Positions 19,905 to 31,184 of a stretch of DNA of 64,000 bases are shown one piece after another (the stretch's first letter is position 1; every line of letters begins with the position of its first letter). Origin of the DNA: Scilla litardierei (lineage: Eukaryota; Streptophyta; Magnoliopsida; Asparagales; Asparagaceae); NCBI GenBank assembly GCA_030789695.1, contig JAULAV010003402.1, positions 1 to 64,000 on the forward strand, read 5' to 3'. The notes under the pieces were generated by a model. The model ran no database searches, was not told where the DNA came from, and worked only from the letters and a program-made list of their open reading frames with translations. The position numbers and the translations under genes are program-made.

Positions 19905-21144
19905 CTATGAGCTACTACGTGAGTCTGAGGGGATTGGGTTGCAGCTGCATCAACATTTGGTGGAGCTATGCCCAAGATTGGTGCCTCGTCCTTCTTCTTT
20001 TTCTTCTCCCCACCTCTCTCTTCAGTCGAGGGGTTAGCTCTTTTCTTCTACGAAGATCCATCAGACCTCAAACTCGTGACCAAATCAAGGACGTCGGGGA
20101 TGGGGACCGAAAGCAAAGTCGAGCTTTCAATGGGAATGATCAAGGTAGGGGCCAATTGCACGGAGGTCTAGGACGACTTTTCGGAGGTCATGCTTGGTTG
20201 TCTCCCTTCCTTGGATGACATCTGGTTGGGAGAAGTCGATGGGCAAGTAGACGAGCTAGTTGCTGCCCTCTTGCGCTTCTCTAAAAGAAGCTTTCGTAGA
20301 TCGGGATCCACATTCTCGAATTCTTGGCCAACCATTTCTGCAATGAGAAAGAAGATTAAGGTGAGCAATCATGAAGGAGGAATCAAGACGATAAGCGTTA
20401 CCCGGGCTCCATAAGACAATCTTCATCAAGTCGTTGTCTAGCTTAATCGACCTCTCCTCCTGTGGGTGGTTTAGAAGAAATGTGGTTGCTCTGGCCTCGG
20501 TAGTGAATAGCATTAGTTACTTAGAAACAAAAGGTTTGAGGCTACGACAGTGAGTGAGAAATGTAGCTGCACTCGGGAAAGTAACAAACATGAAGGTATA
20601 TTCCAAATTATGAGCAGAGCTAGGGAGATCCCAAATAAGGTTTATGTTCCTTTGGGCAATGATATGATGCCATATGCCTCGAGGGTCAGTTTCGAATTGG
20701 AAAAAGAAGGTAAAAAGCAGAAGGGTCGATTTTATCTAATTCAACAAGCAGAGCATGATAAAGCCGACAACAAAAGAGATAGCACAGAGTGCAAGTTGAC
20801 AAAGGGAAAGTTCTAAAAAAAATTCAGGATCTTAAAGATGAAAGTGTGGAGAGGAAAGCAGAGACCAAATACACCCCGATTCTCGCCTTATGGGAAAACA
20901 GATCCTCTCGTTTAACTCAGGTATCCGGTATCCATAGGGAGGAGAGAGATAATCTGCTTGGATCTTGTCAGTCAAAGAAAAAGAAAGCTTAGAAACTACA
21001 TCCAAGGCTTCTTGGGACACATTGGGTGATGTTCCAGCTCATAAGAAGGGAAGCTTAGGCTCCATAAGTAATCCCTTGCCCTTGCCAAGGGCTGAGTTTT
21101 TTTGGGGGATTGACGACCGCTTGGGGCCTCAAGCTGGGATGCAT
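19905..21144 (-). pseudogene. Antisense ORF of Gypsy-1, N-terminal half
   Basis: Continues the antisense ORF beyond copy B. Minus-strand segments with coding character include NHPQEERSIKLDNDLMKIVL, EMVGQEFENVDPDLRKLLLE (20168-20368) and, further upstream, YGYRIPELNERICFPIRRES (20832-21020) and FETDPRGIWHHIIAQRN (about 20690). The last two recall the N-terminal region of proteins annotated as putative gypsy-type transposon proteins (Transposase_28). Frameshifts and stops separate the segments. A start at 21142-21144 is possible but not proven. Function unknown. Confidence 0.5.
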
Positions 21145-21538
21145 CTTTGATTCTTAACATTGGATGCAAAAAATAAGATACTAGAGAAACATGGGCAAGG
21201 ACGAAGGACTACCTTAGCAGGCACTGACGAAGAGTGGGGGAAGCTAGGGCAAAAGTGAGGCTTCTTAGAAACAAAAATATCAGAGTTTGGCGCTCCGTCT
21301 CCTTCTCTCTATTTATATCAGAGAACTTATTCCCTGACGAAGCTTAGTCGTTCAAATAGAAGCACATGTCAACATCCAGGGTCACTGACATCCCGAGCCT
21401 TATACCGATGCAGCGGCCGAATGAAAGGAATGTGAATTTTGGCGGTGAAAATCAAATACTCGCCGCTTTGACCGACGTGCCCATTTAATGAGTGTCACGT
21501 CACTCAACATCAACCGAGGCCCCGTTTGAGCTCAAGCG
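21145..21538 (+). other. Gypsy-1 region between antisense ORF and polypurine tract
   Basis: No coding sequence recognised. A TATA-like CTCTATTTATATCAGAG lies at 21297-21313 and could, on the minus strand (TATAAATAG), serve the antisense ORF that starts about 160 bp to its left. This promoter is inference. Confidence 0.35.
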
Positions 21539-21549
21539 ATGGGGGGCAT
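21539..21549 (+). other. Polypurine tract of Gypsy-1
   Basis: ATGGGGGGCAT immediately precedes the 3' LTR start TGTTACTACATTGGG. Confidence 0.7.
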
Positions 21550-22288
21550 TGTTACTACATTGGGATGGCCCATGAAGCGGAGAGAGATGTCTCGTCTTAG
21601 AGGTTGAGCCCATACGGAGATCAGGGCCTAAGCCCAATAACCCAAAAACTCCCCAAGAAAAGCAAGCTGGTTACATAGTCAAAGTGACTGCTCACCTATC
21701 CGTTGGACCCCGCTAATATCAAGGGGTTGGTTAATAACGGCAGAGTAAATGGGCAGCCATTATCTCCATTCCCAGGGATGATCACGTCGCCATAAAGGCA
21801 AAGCCATTACCCACTAACGGCAAAAAGGAGAAATCATTACCTATATATAGAGGAAATGATGATGAGAGAAGGGTTCATGCCCCAGAGATACAATACACTA
21901 AGGTACTCTGACAACTTATTCTCTTACTTCCACTTTACATTTCCTCCTCCTCGATAACTCGGCGTGACAATGATCGGACGACCTCCCTTTAGGTCCAACC
22001 TAGCTACCCCGTGTTTCCTTAAGCCTTTCACTGACTTAAGCATCGGAGTGGATTTGAGTCGGAACCCAGATCCGAGCCCCTTGACGATTTGTTTGTGCTG
22101 CAGATAGATCATCAGATAGCTCATCAGATATCTCAGAGTTAGGTCGAGCATCATCCAACAGCTCGTACTTGGCTCTCCCTGATCAGGATTCAGCCATCCG
22201 CAGGTCCCCCTCCTCAGCTGACAAAATGCCACGTCACCGAAGGCATCCTCGTCAGCTCCACATCATTGTCTGACGAATTTACTCTTCA
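21550..22288 (+). repeat. 3' LTR of Gypsy-1
   Basis: Begins TGTTACTACATTGGGATGGC and ends AATTTACTCTTCA, about 739 bp. It repeats 1-566 over its last 577 bp. TATA box CTATATATAGAGG at 21841-21853. The flanking target duplication cannot be checked because the left end lies outside the window; the right flank is AGGCC. Confidence 0.88.
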
Positions 22289-23245
22289 AGGCCCAAAGCT
22301 TCCCACCCAGGCAGCAATCCCTAATGTGTATCATTCGCAGGCCTTCAGTCGCAATCTAGCTATGTACTTCTCGCCTTGGGCCGAAGCCCATCCAAACAGA
22401 CCGAGGCCTCCTACGGTTCATGCATGTGTCTTCTTTCCTTTTTGGTTGGGCCGGACATTTACGCATAACAATGTCTATTTTTTGTTTTTTGTTGATATGA
22501 ATCCCAAACTTTCATTCTGTATCATATCATTCATGTCCGCATCCATATTCGGTGAATGATCTCAAATACAGGTTTGATAAAAACACATATACAAACAATT
22601 AACATTCCTTGGTGCTTTACATAGTAGCATGGATATGCGGTGAAGACAAGGGAATGCTTCCAAATGCTAAGCTAGTGGATGTCCGCCCCAAGCCTTTTAC
22701 AAGGGCTTAGTCTTGCGTGGCGACGGCCATTTTTTGGAAAAGGTACTTTGGCTCAGCGCCAACAAATGGCCAATATGTTACTCTCACGTCTCCCCTCAAT
22801 GGGGCAAATGGCACCACCGAGAAAAAGTACGCAATGTACCCTATTATAGTAAACCTTGGGGACTATATATGTATATCTCTCTCTCCCTCTCTTTCGACTG
22901 TGTCAACTTTTCACTGCCACTTTTGTCATTAATTCTTTTTATTTTCTTTTCTTTTTTGCTCTTAAGTGATTTCATTAATTCTTTTAAACATTTATATGTG
23001 TTTTTTTTTTGAGATTTTTCGTTTCTTGCATATTATAGTCCTAAATTGAAAGTGTTCGCCAGTTTTTTAATGATGTACTAAATTTTGAGCTTTTGTACCT
23101 TTTAAAGTTATTGATTTAGAAGTTATTTTGTAAGAAATAAGGACAACTTGATCATAAAATTATCAACTGCATTGCTTGTGACCAACCATGATGGATACGT
23201 CAACGGATGAGATGTTTTTGGGGGTAAAACTCGACGAAAAATTTC
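22289..23245. other. Gene-free stretch between Gypsy-1 and LINE-1
   Basis: I see no coding sequence, LTR or inverted terminus that I can defend. There is a pyrimidine-rich run at 22874-22900 and an A/T-rich segment at 22925-23150. It may be older intergenic DNA or part of the LINE target. Confidence 0.5.
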
Positions 23246-23394
23246 TTTTTTTTTTATACATCGGAAAAGAAATACATTGAATCAGAAAGAGGATCCCCTG
23301 GATACCCCCTGACCCATCACATCCAGAAGGAGGAACAGAGGTAGAGCAGAAGGAGGGTGATCCCACATCAATACATCGTCATCTAAATGGCAAC

Positions 23395-23976
23395 CTAAAT
23401 CCGCAAGGACGTCAGCATAGAAATTCGCCTCCCGGTAGACATGACTAAAAGAGCAAGAGTGGAACTAAGACGCCATCTGCCCGATATCCAAAATTGAAGC
23501 GGGTGATAAGAAACATCGGATGTGGTCAGAAGTAAAAGGCCAACCTTCGAATCTGACTCACATTGAATATTCAGAAATCCTCTACTCCATGCAATCTCTA
23601 AACCCCAACGAAGAGCCTGAAGTTTTGCGTTCAAATTAGTACTATAGCCAATGTAATCGGAGAAACCAAGTAGCCAATTTCCAAGATTATCACGAAATAA
23701 ACCACCAGCCCCAGACAGGCTTGGATTCCCCTTACTGGCCCCATCCACATTAAGCTTGACGACGCCCATATTAGAAGGGATCCACCAAATAAGAGGAATA
23801 GAAGGAGAATGGACTGCGGATGTCCCATAAACCCGCACCACCTCATCAGCTACCCTCTTTACATTCCTGATAGAAAAAGCATCTGTCTCCACACCATCTC
23901 CCGAAGAGAAAGTCCGTATACATCGTGCACCCCACACCTTCCATAAACAGGAAGCAAATAGAATAACTTTAGGCAC
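23395..23976 (-). pseudogene. LINE-1 C-terminal RNase H domain
   Basis: Residues near the middle read GVVKLNVDGASKGNPSLSGA, then LNAKLQALRWGLEIAWSRGF and IQCESDSKVGL. These carry the D, E and D positions of plant-type RNase H found at the C terminus of plant L1 elements. Downstream of the third acidic residue the match weakens, and a frameshift near 23460 is likely, because the next frame reads like the end of the domain (NFYADVLADLG-like at about 23395-23425). Inactive. Confidence 0.85.
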
Positions 23977-24114
23977 TGGTAACTTACGAGCATGGAGGAA
24001 AGTAGAAAGTCACTCGGAAAGCGGGAGGGTATAGAAATCAGGGAACCTAGAGTTAGTGAAGAAGACCTCCCAAATTCTCTTAGCTTCTGGGCAATCTCGA
24101 AGAACATGTAGAGT

Positions 24115-24624
24115 TTATTCAGTCACCGCATCCCAGAAAGAACAGGAGGCAAACTCTGTAATACCACGCTGGAATCTCAGTGCATTTGTAACCAGTCTAT
24201 CTTTGCAAGCAAACCATATAAAATATTTCCACCTAGCAGGGAGTGGGAGCTGCCACACCCAATCCAAACAAACCTCCAGGCTCTGATAAGCGTGCTTCAA
24301 CAACACAACAGTAGATAAGCTAATGAGATGTAACCTCCCATGAGACGTGAGGTGCCATATATACCGATCATGCGATGTGGTGACTTTAGGTAGAGGGTAC
24401 GACATGATCAGTTGTGCAAAATGTTCAGGAACCGATAACAATAACTTCTGCACATCCCAAGAGCCATTATGCATTAAATCCTGAACCAGGACTTTGGAAG
24501 AATCAAGCACATCTAAGGGGGAAAGGATAGACTGAAGAGGAAATCCCAACCAATTATCACACCAGAGGTAGGTAGTAGTACCGTCCCCCACCCTTTTCAC
24601 AAGCCCATTTTTGAGATTCTGCAA
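24115..24624 (-). pseudogene. LINE-1 zinc-binding (zf-RVT) region
   Basis: Reads RVGDGTTTYLWCDNWLGFPL, then GRLHLISLSTVVLLKHAYQS and WKYFIWFACKDRLVTNALRF. This is the reverse-transcriptase zinc-binding segment that follows RT in plant LINEs. An in-frame stop is at 24115-24117, just before the segment that would hold the cysteine-rich end. The linker to RNase H is in 23859-24107. Confidence 0.85.
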
Positions 24625-26345
24625 CCCATGAACGACACTTTTCCATGAATAGGACCATGTAGATGGAAGAGTATCGAGGTGTGCAATAAATGAACATCAT
24701 CAGGAATCTTATATTTGGCCCGCATAATACGAACCCAAAGAGAAGATGGCTCAGACAAAAACCAACATGCCAATCTCTGCAACAACACATTATTATGGAG
24801 CTCCATTTGTTTAATTCCCAACCTTCCATATTTCTTTGGTTTACATCCATCCAACCAATTGACAAGATGAATCTTCTTCTTACCGGTGTTCTCCCCCAGA
24901 GAAAAGATCTATTTAACCTGTCGATCTCCTCTGTGGTATACTTAGGTAATCTTGCAGAGAGCATAGCATATGTAGGAATAGCTGAAGAAACTGAGCTTAT
25001 CAATGTAGCACGTCCACCTAGACTAACTAACTTTGATTTCCAACCAGAAAGCTTTGCCCTTACCTTCTCCACAACCACCCTATAAGTGGTCTTAGAGACA
25101 CATCCGTGGATCAGTGGCACTCCTAAATATTTACCCAAATCCATCGAACACATGACGCCCAGTGATGAACAAATATGCAAGGCATGACGACGGCCTGCAG
25201 CTGTTGAAATGAAGCATCTGGATTTATCTAAATTCACCTTAGCACCCGAAGAGGCACAAAACTGATCCAAAATCTCCTTCACCTACTGAGTCTGTAGGAA
25301 AGTGGCATGGCCAAACAAGAGTAGATCATCCGCGAATAATAAATGAGTAATCGCAGGACCTCCAAGCCTGAGCATGATAGGTTTCCAGGCCTTATTCGAC
25401 ACAGTTTCATTAATGAGCAATCCCAACCTCTCCATACAAAGCACGAATAAATAGGGTGATAAGGGATCACCTTGTCGTATGCCTCGTTAAGGCAAAAACC
25501 ACTCTAAAGATTTCCCATTCCACATCACCAAAAGTTGGGAGGATGAGACGCAAAACATGATAAGGGTGATCCAAGAACGGGGGACCCAAACATGGATAGG
25601 GTCTCTTCCAAAAAATCCCAACGAACCCGGTCATACGCTTTTTCGAGATCAATCTTAAGGGCAAAAAATCCGTCTTTACTCTTTAAATTCCTTATAGTAT
25701 GAATCACCTCCTGTGCCACCAAAATATTATCAGAAGCTTGCCTCCCAAGAATGAAACTCGCTTATAGGGGACTGATCAGATCACGTAAGAGAGGACGAAT
25801 TCTGTTCACCAATACTTTCGTCACCACCTTATATGGCACACAACACAAACTGATGGGACGAAACTACGAAACCCTTTCTGGTTGTTGAACTTTAGGAATA
25901 ACTACAAGTAAAATCTGACAAAGAGCCTTATCAAATTCACCTTTCACCAAAGCATTTGATACCAATGTTGTCAAAGAGCCTCGAACAGAATCCCACATTT
26001 CCAGAAACACTCCAGCATGAAAACCATCCACTCCCGGCACCTTCCAAGGTTTCATTTGGAAGAAAGCGTCGCATACTTCTGATTTTGGCTCAAGGGAACA
26101 ACTTTGACGAGAAGAGAGGGATGGCCACTGTTTATGAGAAACGAGTAATCTAGTACCACCGTCATGATGAAATAACCCTTTATAAAATTCTGTTATATGC
26201 TTCTGTAAGTCCTTCTTGTCCATAACCCAAGTCCATGCTTCATCCTTCAACATAGATATATGATTACGCCGTCGGTAAAATATCATGGACATGTGGAAAA
26301 TTCTTTTATCCCTATCCCCCTTCAGCAGCCACTCGACCCTAGACT
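24557..26345 (-). pseudogene. LINE-1 reverse transcriptase (broken)
   Basis: Order on the minus strand: LQKHITEFYKGLF and MKPWKVPGVDGFHAGVF (25864-26292), then KSKDGFFALKIDLEKAYDRV (25525-25722), the catalytic FADD at 25325-25336, and AKLSGWKSKLVSLGGRATLI to RLNRSFLWG (24557-25282). These are the conserved LINE RT motifs. Stops and frameshifts lie near 25283, 25490 and 25860. The upstream end continues to 26589, where the copia LTR begins. Confidence 0.9.
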
Positions 26346-26589
26346 TCTGGGCCTAAAACATCTCCTCCTTGGCAAGTATACCATCATACTCAGCAAATAA
26401 CCTCGCTTCCAATTGGCACAATTGGTGCGATCTGTGACAGGAAAGTGCACGTTGAACCCCAGCTATTCTACCCTTCAACCATCTTTTTCTACGAAACAAA
26501 TTTCCAAAGGAATTGCAATTCCACAATTAAAGTTCCCCTGCAACCTGCTTCAACTTATGGCCCCAATCATCAGGAGCTCGATCCCACAT

Positions 26590-28782
26590 TGTAGAGAGAT
26601 GTATGCCCTAGAGGCTATTTATCTTTGTAAACATCTTGTTCATAAATGAAAGTATGCTTTCTGGTATAAATTGTCTGAGTAATTTTCTATTTTCTATTGC
26701 TTAGATAATGTCCTTAGACTCCAAGTTAGGTCATACATGTTTCGAGATAGAGATCACGATTATGAGAAATTTCTAACCAATAGGAGCTTGAGTCTTAAAA
26801 GCGTTCGTGGTTGTAGATGTGTCGGCACATCGGACAGATCATTGTGTCTTTGTATTGTGGGTCTCATAATCATGCGACTTGATGAAGTCGAAGATAAGAC
26901 ACAGGTGCTCATTATAGAATGAGTTCACTGAACGACACATAGAGTTATTAAATGGTTAAACATTAACTAACTGTCATTAGTAACTCTAGTGATGATAGGC
27001 AAGTTGGTCCTTAGGACTTGATATCATTGTACGAAGCTGTGCGTGAACGATGTCACTTAGGTCTATGATCTAGCTTCGAGACAAGACCTGTTGAAAGATC
27101 TTAGGCTGGGTGACATTTGAAGCGTACGAGCTGAGTGGTGATCAAAAGAGGATTCGTCTCTTCCGTTAATGGGAAGTTAGTGTCACAGGTCAGTACGGCT
27201 CTTGGTAAAACCTTGGCCAAGGTATGTTGTAGACTGTTCAACATTAATGTACCAGAGACCGATGGATACTGACCACTACTAGCTAGTGGGGTTGACAGAG
27301 TTCCATACCCTAGGCTAGGCTAGTGACACAGTTAAGACGAAGGGACTAAAACTGCTGAATTCATCATGGACATAGTCAGTGTGATTTCGACGGCATTTTT
27401 ACCGACCAGTCAATCATGTAAGTATGATTCTGAAACAGGGACGACACCTACTGCTCACGGTTACTGTCGTGTAGGGACTTCGAGTCCCAACATGTAGTAG
27501 GGTCAGGTTGTAGGGTCTCACATCGAGTAGTATTCACGTCTTAGTAATAGGAAGATCGTATAGAGGAATGCATTTGATGCAATAAGATTGTTAAGTTCAC
27601 AAGTTGGTTGTGAAGTTAGAGCATTTGGGATTGGAAGGGATTTCATGTGGAATCCACAGGATCAAACCGTGTTGGAAACGGAGCTCATATGAGCCCAGAA
27701 ACTCAAGAAAGGCACTAAAAAGAAGTGGGTGAGACCCACTTGGACAAAACGGGCGCGGCCCGCTGACGCGGCCCGCTGATCACAACGGGCCGCGCGCCTG
27801 CTCGGGTGTGCCCTTTGGGCATGCCCATTGCCTTAGGCGGGCGCGCCCGCTAAACTTAGCGGGTGCACCCGTAACTTAAGTCGTTTTTGGATTAGGGTTT
27901 TTTGAAACCCTTGACGGCTATGAAACGTGTGATTTTTGCTCAACTTTGAGCAATTGTTTGAATGGTCAAACAAGCTCGGATTTCGTCGCCGTTTGTTCCT
28001 ACATGTTCACCATTCATAGCCTTTCGAATTGATAACTTGTATCGTCTTTAGGGCTCAATAGTGAGTGAGATTTAATTGATTGAAGTTAAACCTTTGAGAA
28101 AGGTTCTCTAACTTAATTAAATTAATTCTAACCCTCTTCCCTATTTTTTTGTCCCACATTACTCGTGACAAAAGAGGAGGACCTGGCCTCCTATATAAAT
28201 AGGGGTGCGCTCTCTTCTTTATTTTTTGTACCAAGTCTCTGATTGAGGAGCTCCGAAACTTTTGAGCACTCTCGATCAAGACTTAACTTATTCTTCCACT
28301 ATAGTTCTTTCTATCCTCCAGTCGGATTCTAGCAAGACTACGAGGAGGTTTAGATCTGATCCAGAAATCTCTGGCATGGGTCTGCTCAAGTGAAACTTTC
28401 TTCGGCAAGTGATCGACTCGAAGGCGCGGTGCGGCTCGGGAGGCGGTTTGGCTCAAGGCGAAGCGCGTTGCGGTTCGGAAAGCGGCTCGGCTCGAGGCGC
28501 GACGCGAGAAGATGGTGCGGTACATCTTGCCTGAACCAGGGCTAAGATTCCGGGTGAGTTCTTTTATTATGCTTTTCATATTTTGCAGTAGTTAGACCTT
28601 TCTCGGTTTGGTCAGACCTAACCCGAGTCAGTAGATAATCCTGGCTAGGGAGCATGTTTCCTTAGGGTAGTCTTTATTAAAGGAGTTTAATAATTATTTT
28701 TCCGCTGCTTCTTTCATATTTTATTCGTCCGACTTGGGACTGATTTGTAAATATGCCCTAAGGGACCTTGAAAATCTCAACA
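26590..28782 (+). repeat. 5' LTR of Copia-F (BARE-1/Angela-like)
   Basis: Starts TGTAGAGAGATGTATGCCCT and ends GAAAATCTCAACA, directly before a tRNA-iMet primer-binding site. The ATGCCCTAGAGGC near its start recalls BARE-1/Angela LTRs. It aligns with the solo LTR at 9543-11985. TATA box CTATATAAATAGG at 28191-28203. Left flank CACAT; the matching target duplication cannot be found because the 3' end of the element is missing. GC-rich palindromes occupy 27748-27870. Confidence 0.88.
27748..27870 (+). repeat. Cluster of GC-rich palindromes in Copia-F LTR
   Basis: Contains GGGCGCGGCCCGC, GCGGCCCGCTGATCACAACGGGCCGC, GGGCATGCCC, GCGGGCGCGCCCGC and AGCGGGTGCACCCG in series. It sits at about the same distance from the LTR start as the cluster at 10865-11030, but the palindrome sequences differ. 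Confidence 0.8.
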
Positions 28783-28783
28783 T

Positions 28784-28798
28784 TGGTATCAGAGCCAT
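28784..28798 (+). other. Primer-binding site of Copia-F (tRNA-iMet)
   Basis: TGGTATCAGAGCCAT matches the complement of the 3' end of initiator tRNA-Met (TGGTATCAGAGC) over 12 bases and lies one base after the LTR end. Confidence 0.92.
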
Positions 28799-29985
28799 GT
28801 CTACTTTGTTCTAATGCTGCCACAACTATGATTTGCATGTTAATTATGAGATAATTAGAAATTTAAATGATGTGATGCCTCTTAAGTATTTTAAATGGCT
28901 TATGTTATTCTTGCTTATTTGAGAACACAAGAATACCTTGTTAGGTTAGCCATTAAAAATCATCTAATTATTATAAGATAATTTTAGATCCTTTCTGCTA
29001 TTTATTAAAATTTGTTTTAATACCTAATGGACGATTAGGATAGCGGCATATTGACTCCAATCCTTATAGTTGATAAGGACCTAATATAAGTCATTAAACA
29101 AATCCTTAAAATTCTAAATTTTAGGATCCACTAGTTGATAAGGATTAACTAGTATTAATAAAAGCCAATAGTTGATAGTTACGCATATAAATGACAAGCA
29201 ACTTCAATGGATCATGATACCAGTCAATGTGCTTGGTTGAGTTTCCTGGGTCACCCTAGCTTGACTACGGTTAGTGACCATGGCTCAGTCAATTTCCTGG
29301 CCGTGTCCGCTGGATCGAAGACGCGAATCATTATTATGCAAGACCGTCAACTATATCTAGTCAAATACGTTAATAAATCTTTTACTAGATAATTCGTAGC
29401 TCTCTTTGTTTTAGACGTTGGGATTTGTAGGACTGGGATTTGTAGGACCCGTGTTACAGTTTTTGAGCTACATTCAAGCTGTGACACAACAACCTTATAG
29501 AAACCAATTTCTTCATACTTGTGTCTTAACCCAAACCATCGTCTCGTGAATACACCGAGCGCCGACATAAGTTAAGGCTATGATGTGGTCTAGTCTTGAC
29601 CCAAACCGTCGTCTTGTGAATACACCGAGCACCGACGTAAGTCAAGCTAGACGCGAAAACAAAGGTCTGACTAGACTAGTTATAGTGATTTGGATGAGCA
29701 CACTCATGATCACAAACGACTAGGGGCAAAAACCGAAGGGGAGTCATATATGATATGATTGACTAAGAGTTTGTCTACCAATAGCTGAGTCAAACGACTT
29801 GTTGAGCTACACTCAAGGTCGGGCGACTCAAAGCTGTTGGATTCCGGTCCCACTTAAATTTAATTTTGTTATGGCTTATATGATTTTTAAAATAGTTGGA
29901 GAGTATAATTGGATAAAAACCATTCTAATTATATTTAAAAATATGTTGAACACATGCTAATTAAAGGAGTTCAAATCTTTGCATC
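28799..29985 (+). other. Copia-F leader without recognisable gag
   Basis: About 1.2 kb of A/T-rich sequence before the pol ORF. I cannot recognise a gag domain or zinc knuckle, so gag is deleted or decayed. It contains an imperfect duplication of about 54 bp at 29523-29576 and 29593-29646 (CCAAACC..CGTC..GTGAATACACCGAGC). Confidence 0.5.
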
Positions 29986-31184
29986 ATGATGAGTAATCCT
30001 AAACATATCCCTAATAAGAATATATTAACTGGTAATAATAAAAAGGACCGGCTAAGGGAAATAATAGCCGTACATGAACAAATGAAGAAAGGGCATTTTA
30101 GTGCCTCAACTACAATAATGCAAAGTGTAATTCTTTCTGTGAATTCTAATGCATGGGTATTAGATACCGATACAAGCTCTCATATCTGTAACCAGTTACA
30201 AGGAATGAGAATTATTAGAAAGCTCGAAAAGAATGAAGTCGTTCTCCAAGTCGGCAACACAGCAAACGTTGATGTTGTAGCCGTGGGAGATCTAATACAC
30301 ACATTAGCTAGTGGAGCAAACTTGCTTTTGAAGCAATGTTACTATATCCCAAATTCACTTTGTAATATTATCTCTGTCTCGGCTTTGGCAATAGACGGTT
30401 ATAATTTTGCTATCAACGAAAATATTATGAACATTTTCTTTGATAGAAAGTTGCTAGGGTTTGGGACACTAAATAATGGTGTATACACTTTGAGTAATGA
30501 ATTTGTATTAAATGTTAATACAAGAAAACGTAAGGAATCAGTTTTTAATGAAACCTACCTTTGGCACTGTAGACTAGGCCATATTGGAGAGAAGAGACTC
30601 AGCAAGTTACATAAAGAAGGGCTCTTGGGCCTCTCGAATTATGAGTCATTCGACACTTGCGAGTCTTGCCTCAAAGGTAAAATGGCCAAAACTCCTTTTA
30701 CAAGTCAAGGGGAGAGAGTTATTGAACTCTTGGGTCTAGTACATTCTGATGTATGTGGACCCATGTCTACATTTGCCAAAGGAGGATTTTCATATTTCGT
30801 TACATTTACTGATGATCACTCTAGGTTTGGACATGTGTTCTTGATGAAACACAAATCCGAAACCTTTGAGCGATTCAAAGAGTATCGTAACGAAGTTGAA
30901 AAACAGACTAGCAAAAGTATCAAGATCCTTCGATCAGATCGAGGAGGAGAATACTTGAGCCATGAATTCCTTGCATATTTAAAAGAGAATGGGATTCTCT
31001 CTCAGGTCACACCTCCTTACACACCTCAACATAACGGTGTGTCAGAGAGGAGGAACCGCACCTTGTTAGACATGATGCGATCCATGATAAGTGAAGCTGA
31101 GTTAACAACTTCCCTCTAGGGCTATGCCCTAGAAACTGCAATATATATTCTCAATAAGGTTCCATCGAGGTCTGTGCCGATGAC
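29986..31184 (+). pseudogene. Copia-F protease and integrase (pol part 1)
   Basis: A 377-codon open frame. Protease at residues 57-70 reads WVLDTDTSSHICN: the usual DTG is DTD, so the active site is damaged. Next is the integrase zinc region (LWHCRLGHIGEKRL, then CESCLKGKMAKTPF) and the catalytic core with the D-D-E residues in VHSDVCGPM, LRSDRGGEYLS and HNGVSERRNRTLLD. A nonsense codon at 31117-31119 replaces the expected Trp before GYALETA. The frame runs to the Athila-like insertion at 31185 and resumes at 43351. The motif set and order (integrase before RT) are Ty1/copia; detailed wording is closest to the BARE-1/Angela group. Confidence 0.9.

Larger units (their letters stand above)
1..22288 (+). 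mobile_element. Gypsy-1: Tat-lineage Ty3/gypsy retrotransposon, degenerate, with three nested insertions
   Basis: The two ends share a long direct repeat (1-566 and 21712-22288), which I read as the 5' and 3' LTRs; about the first 160 bp of the 5' LTR lie outside the window. Between them are protease, reverse transcriptase, RNase H, a second archaeal-type RNase H and integrase in gypsy order, followed by a tandem array and an antisense ORF. The second RNase H and the antisense ORF point to the Tat group (Retand/Grande/Ogre-like). The body is split by insertions at 4220-9248, 9543-11990 and 13813-19904; removing these lets homology continue across each junction. Stops and frameshifts are frequent, so the copy is inactive and old. 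Almost all of gag is missing. Confidence 0.88.
23246..26589 (-). mobile_element. LINE-1: L1-type LINE with RNase H, 3' part, interrupted by copia element
   Basis: Minus-strand ORF2-like sequence runs from about 26570 to 23395 with RT, zinc-binding region (zf-RVT) and a C-terminal RNase H. It ends in an A-tail seen as a T-run at 23245-23255. It lacks an endonuclease domain in the window because the copia LTR at 26590 cuts it upstream; the missing 5' part is not found after the copia element. Frameshifts and stops split the frame. This domain order is that of plant L1 elements. Confidence 0.87.

Noticed and set aside
22690..22900. Possible DNA-transposon terminus near CCCCAAGCCTTTTACAAGGG
   Set aside because: No matching inverted copy or target duplication could be found nearby.
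24690..25085. Plus-strand ORF of 131 codons
   Set aside because: Exactly opposite the LINE reverse transcriptase; a shadow frame.
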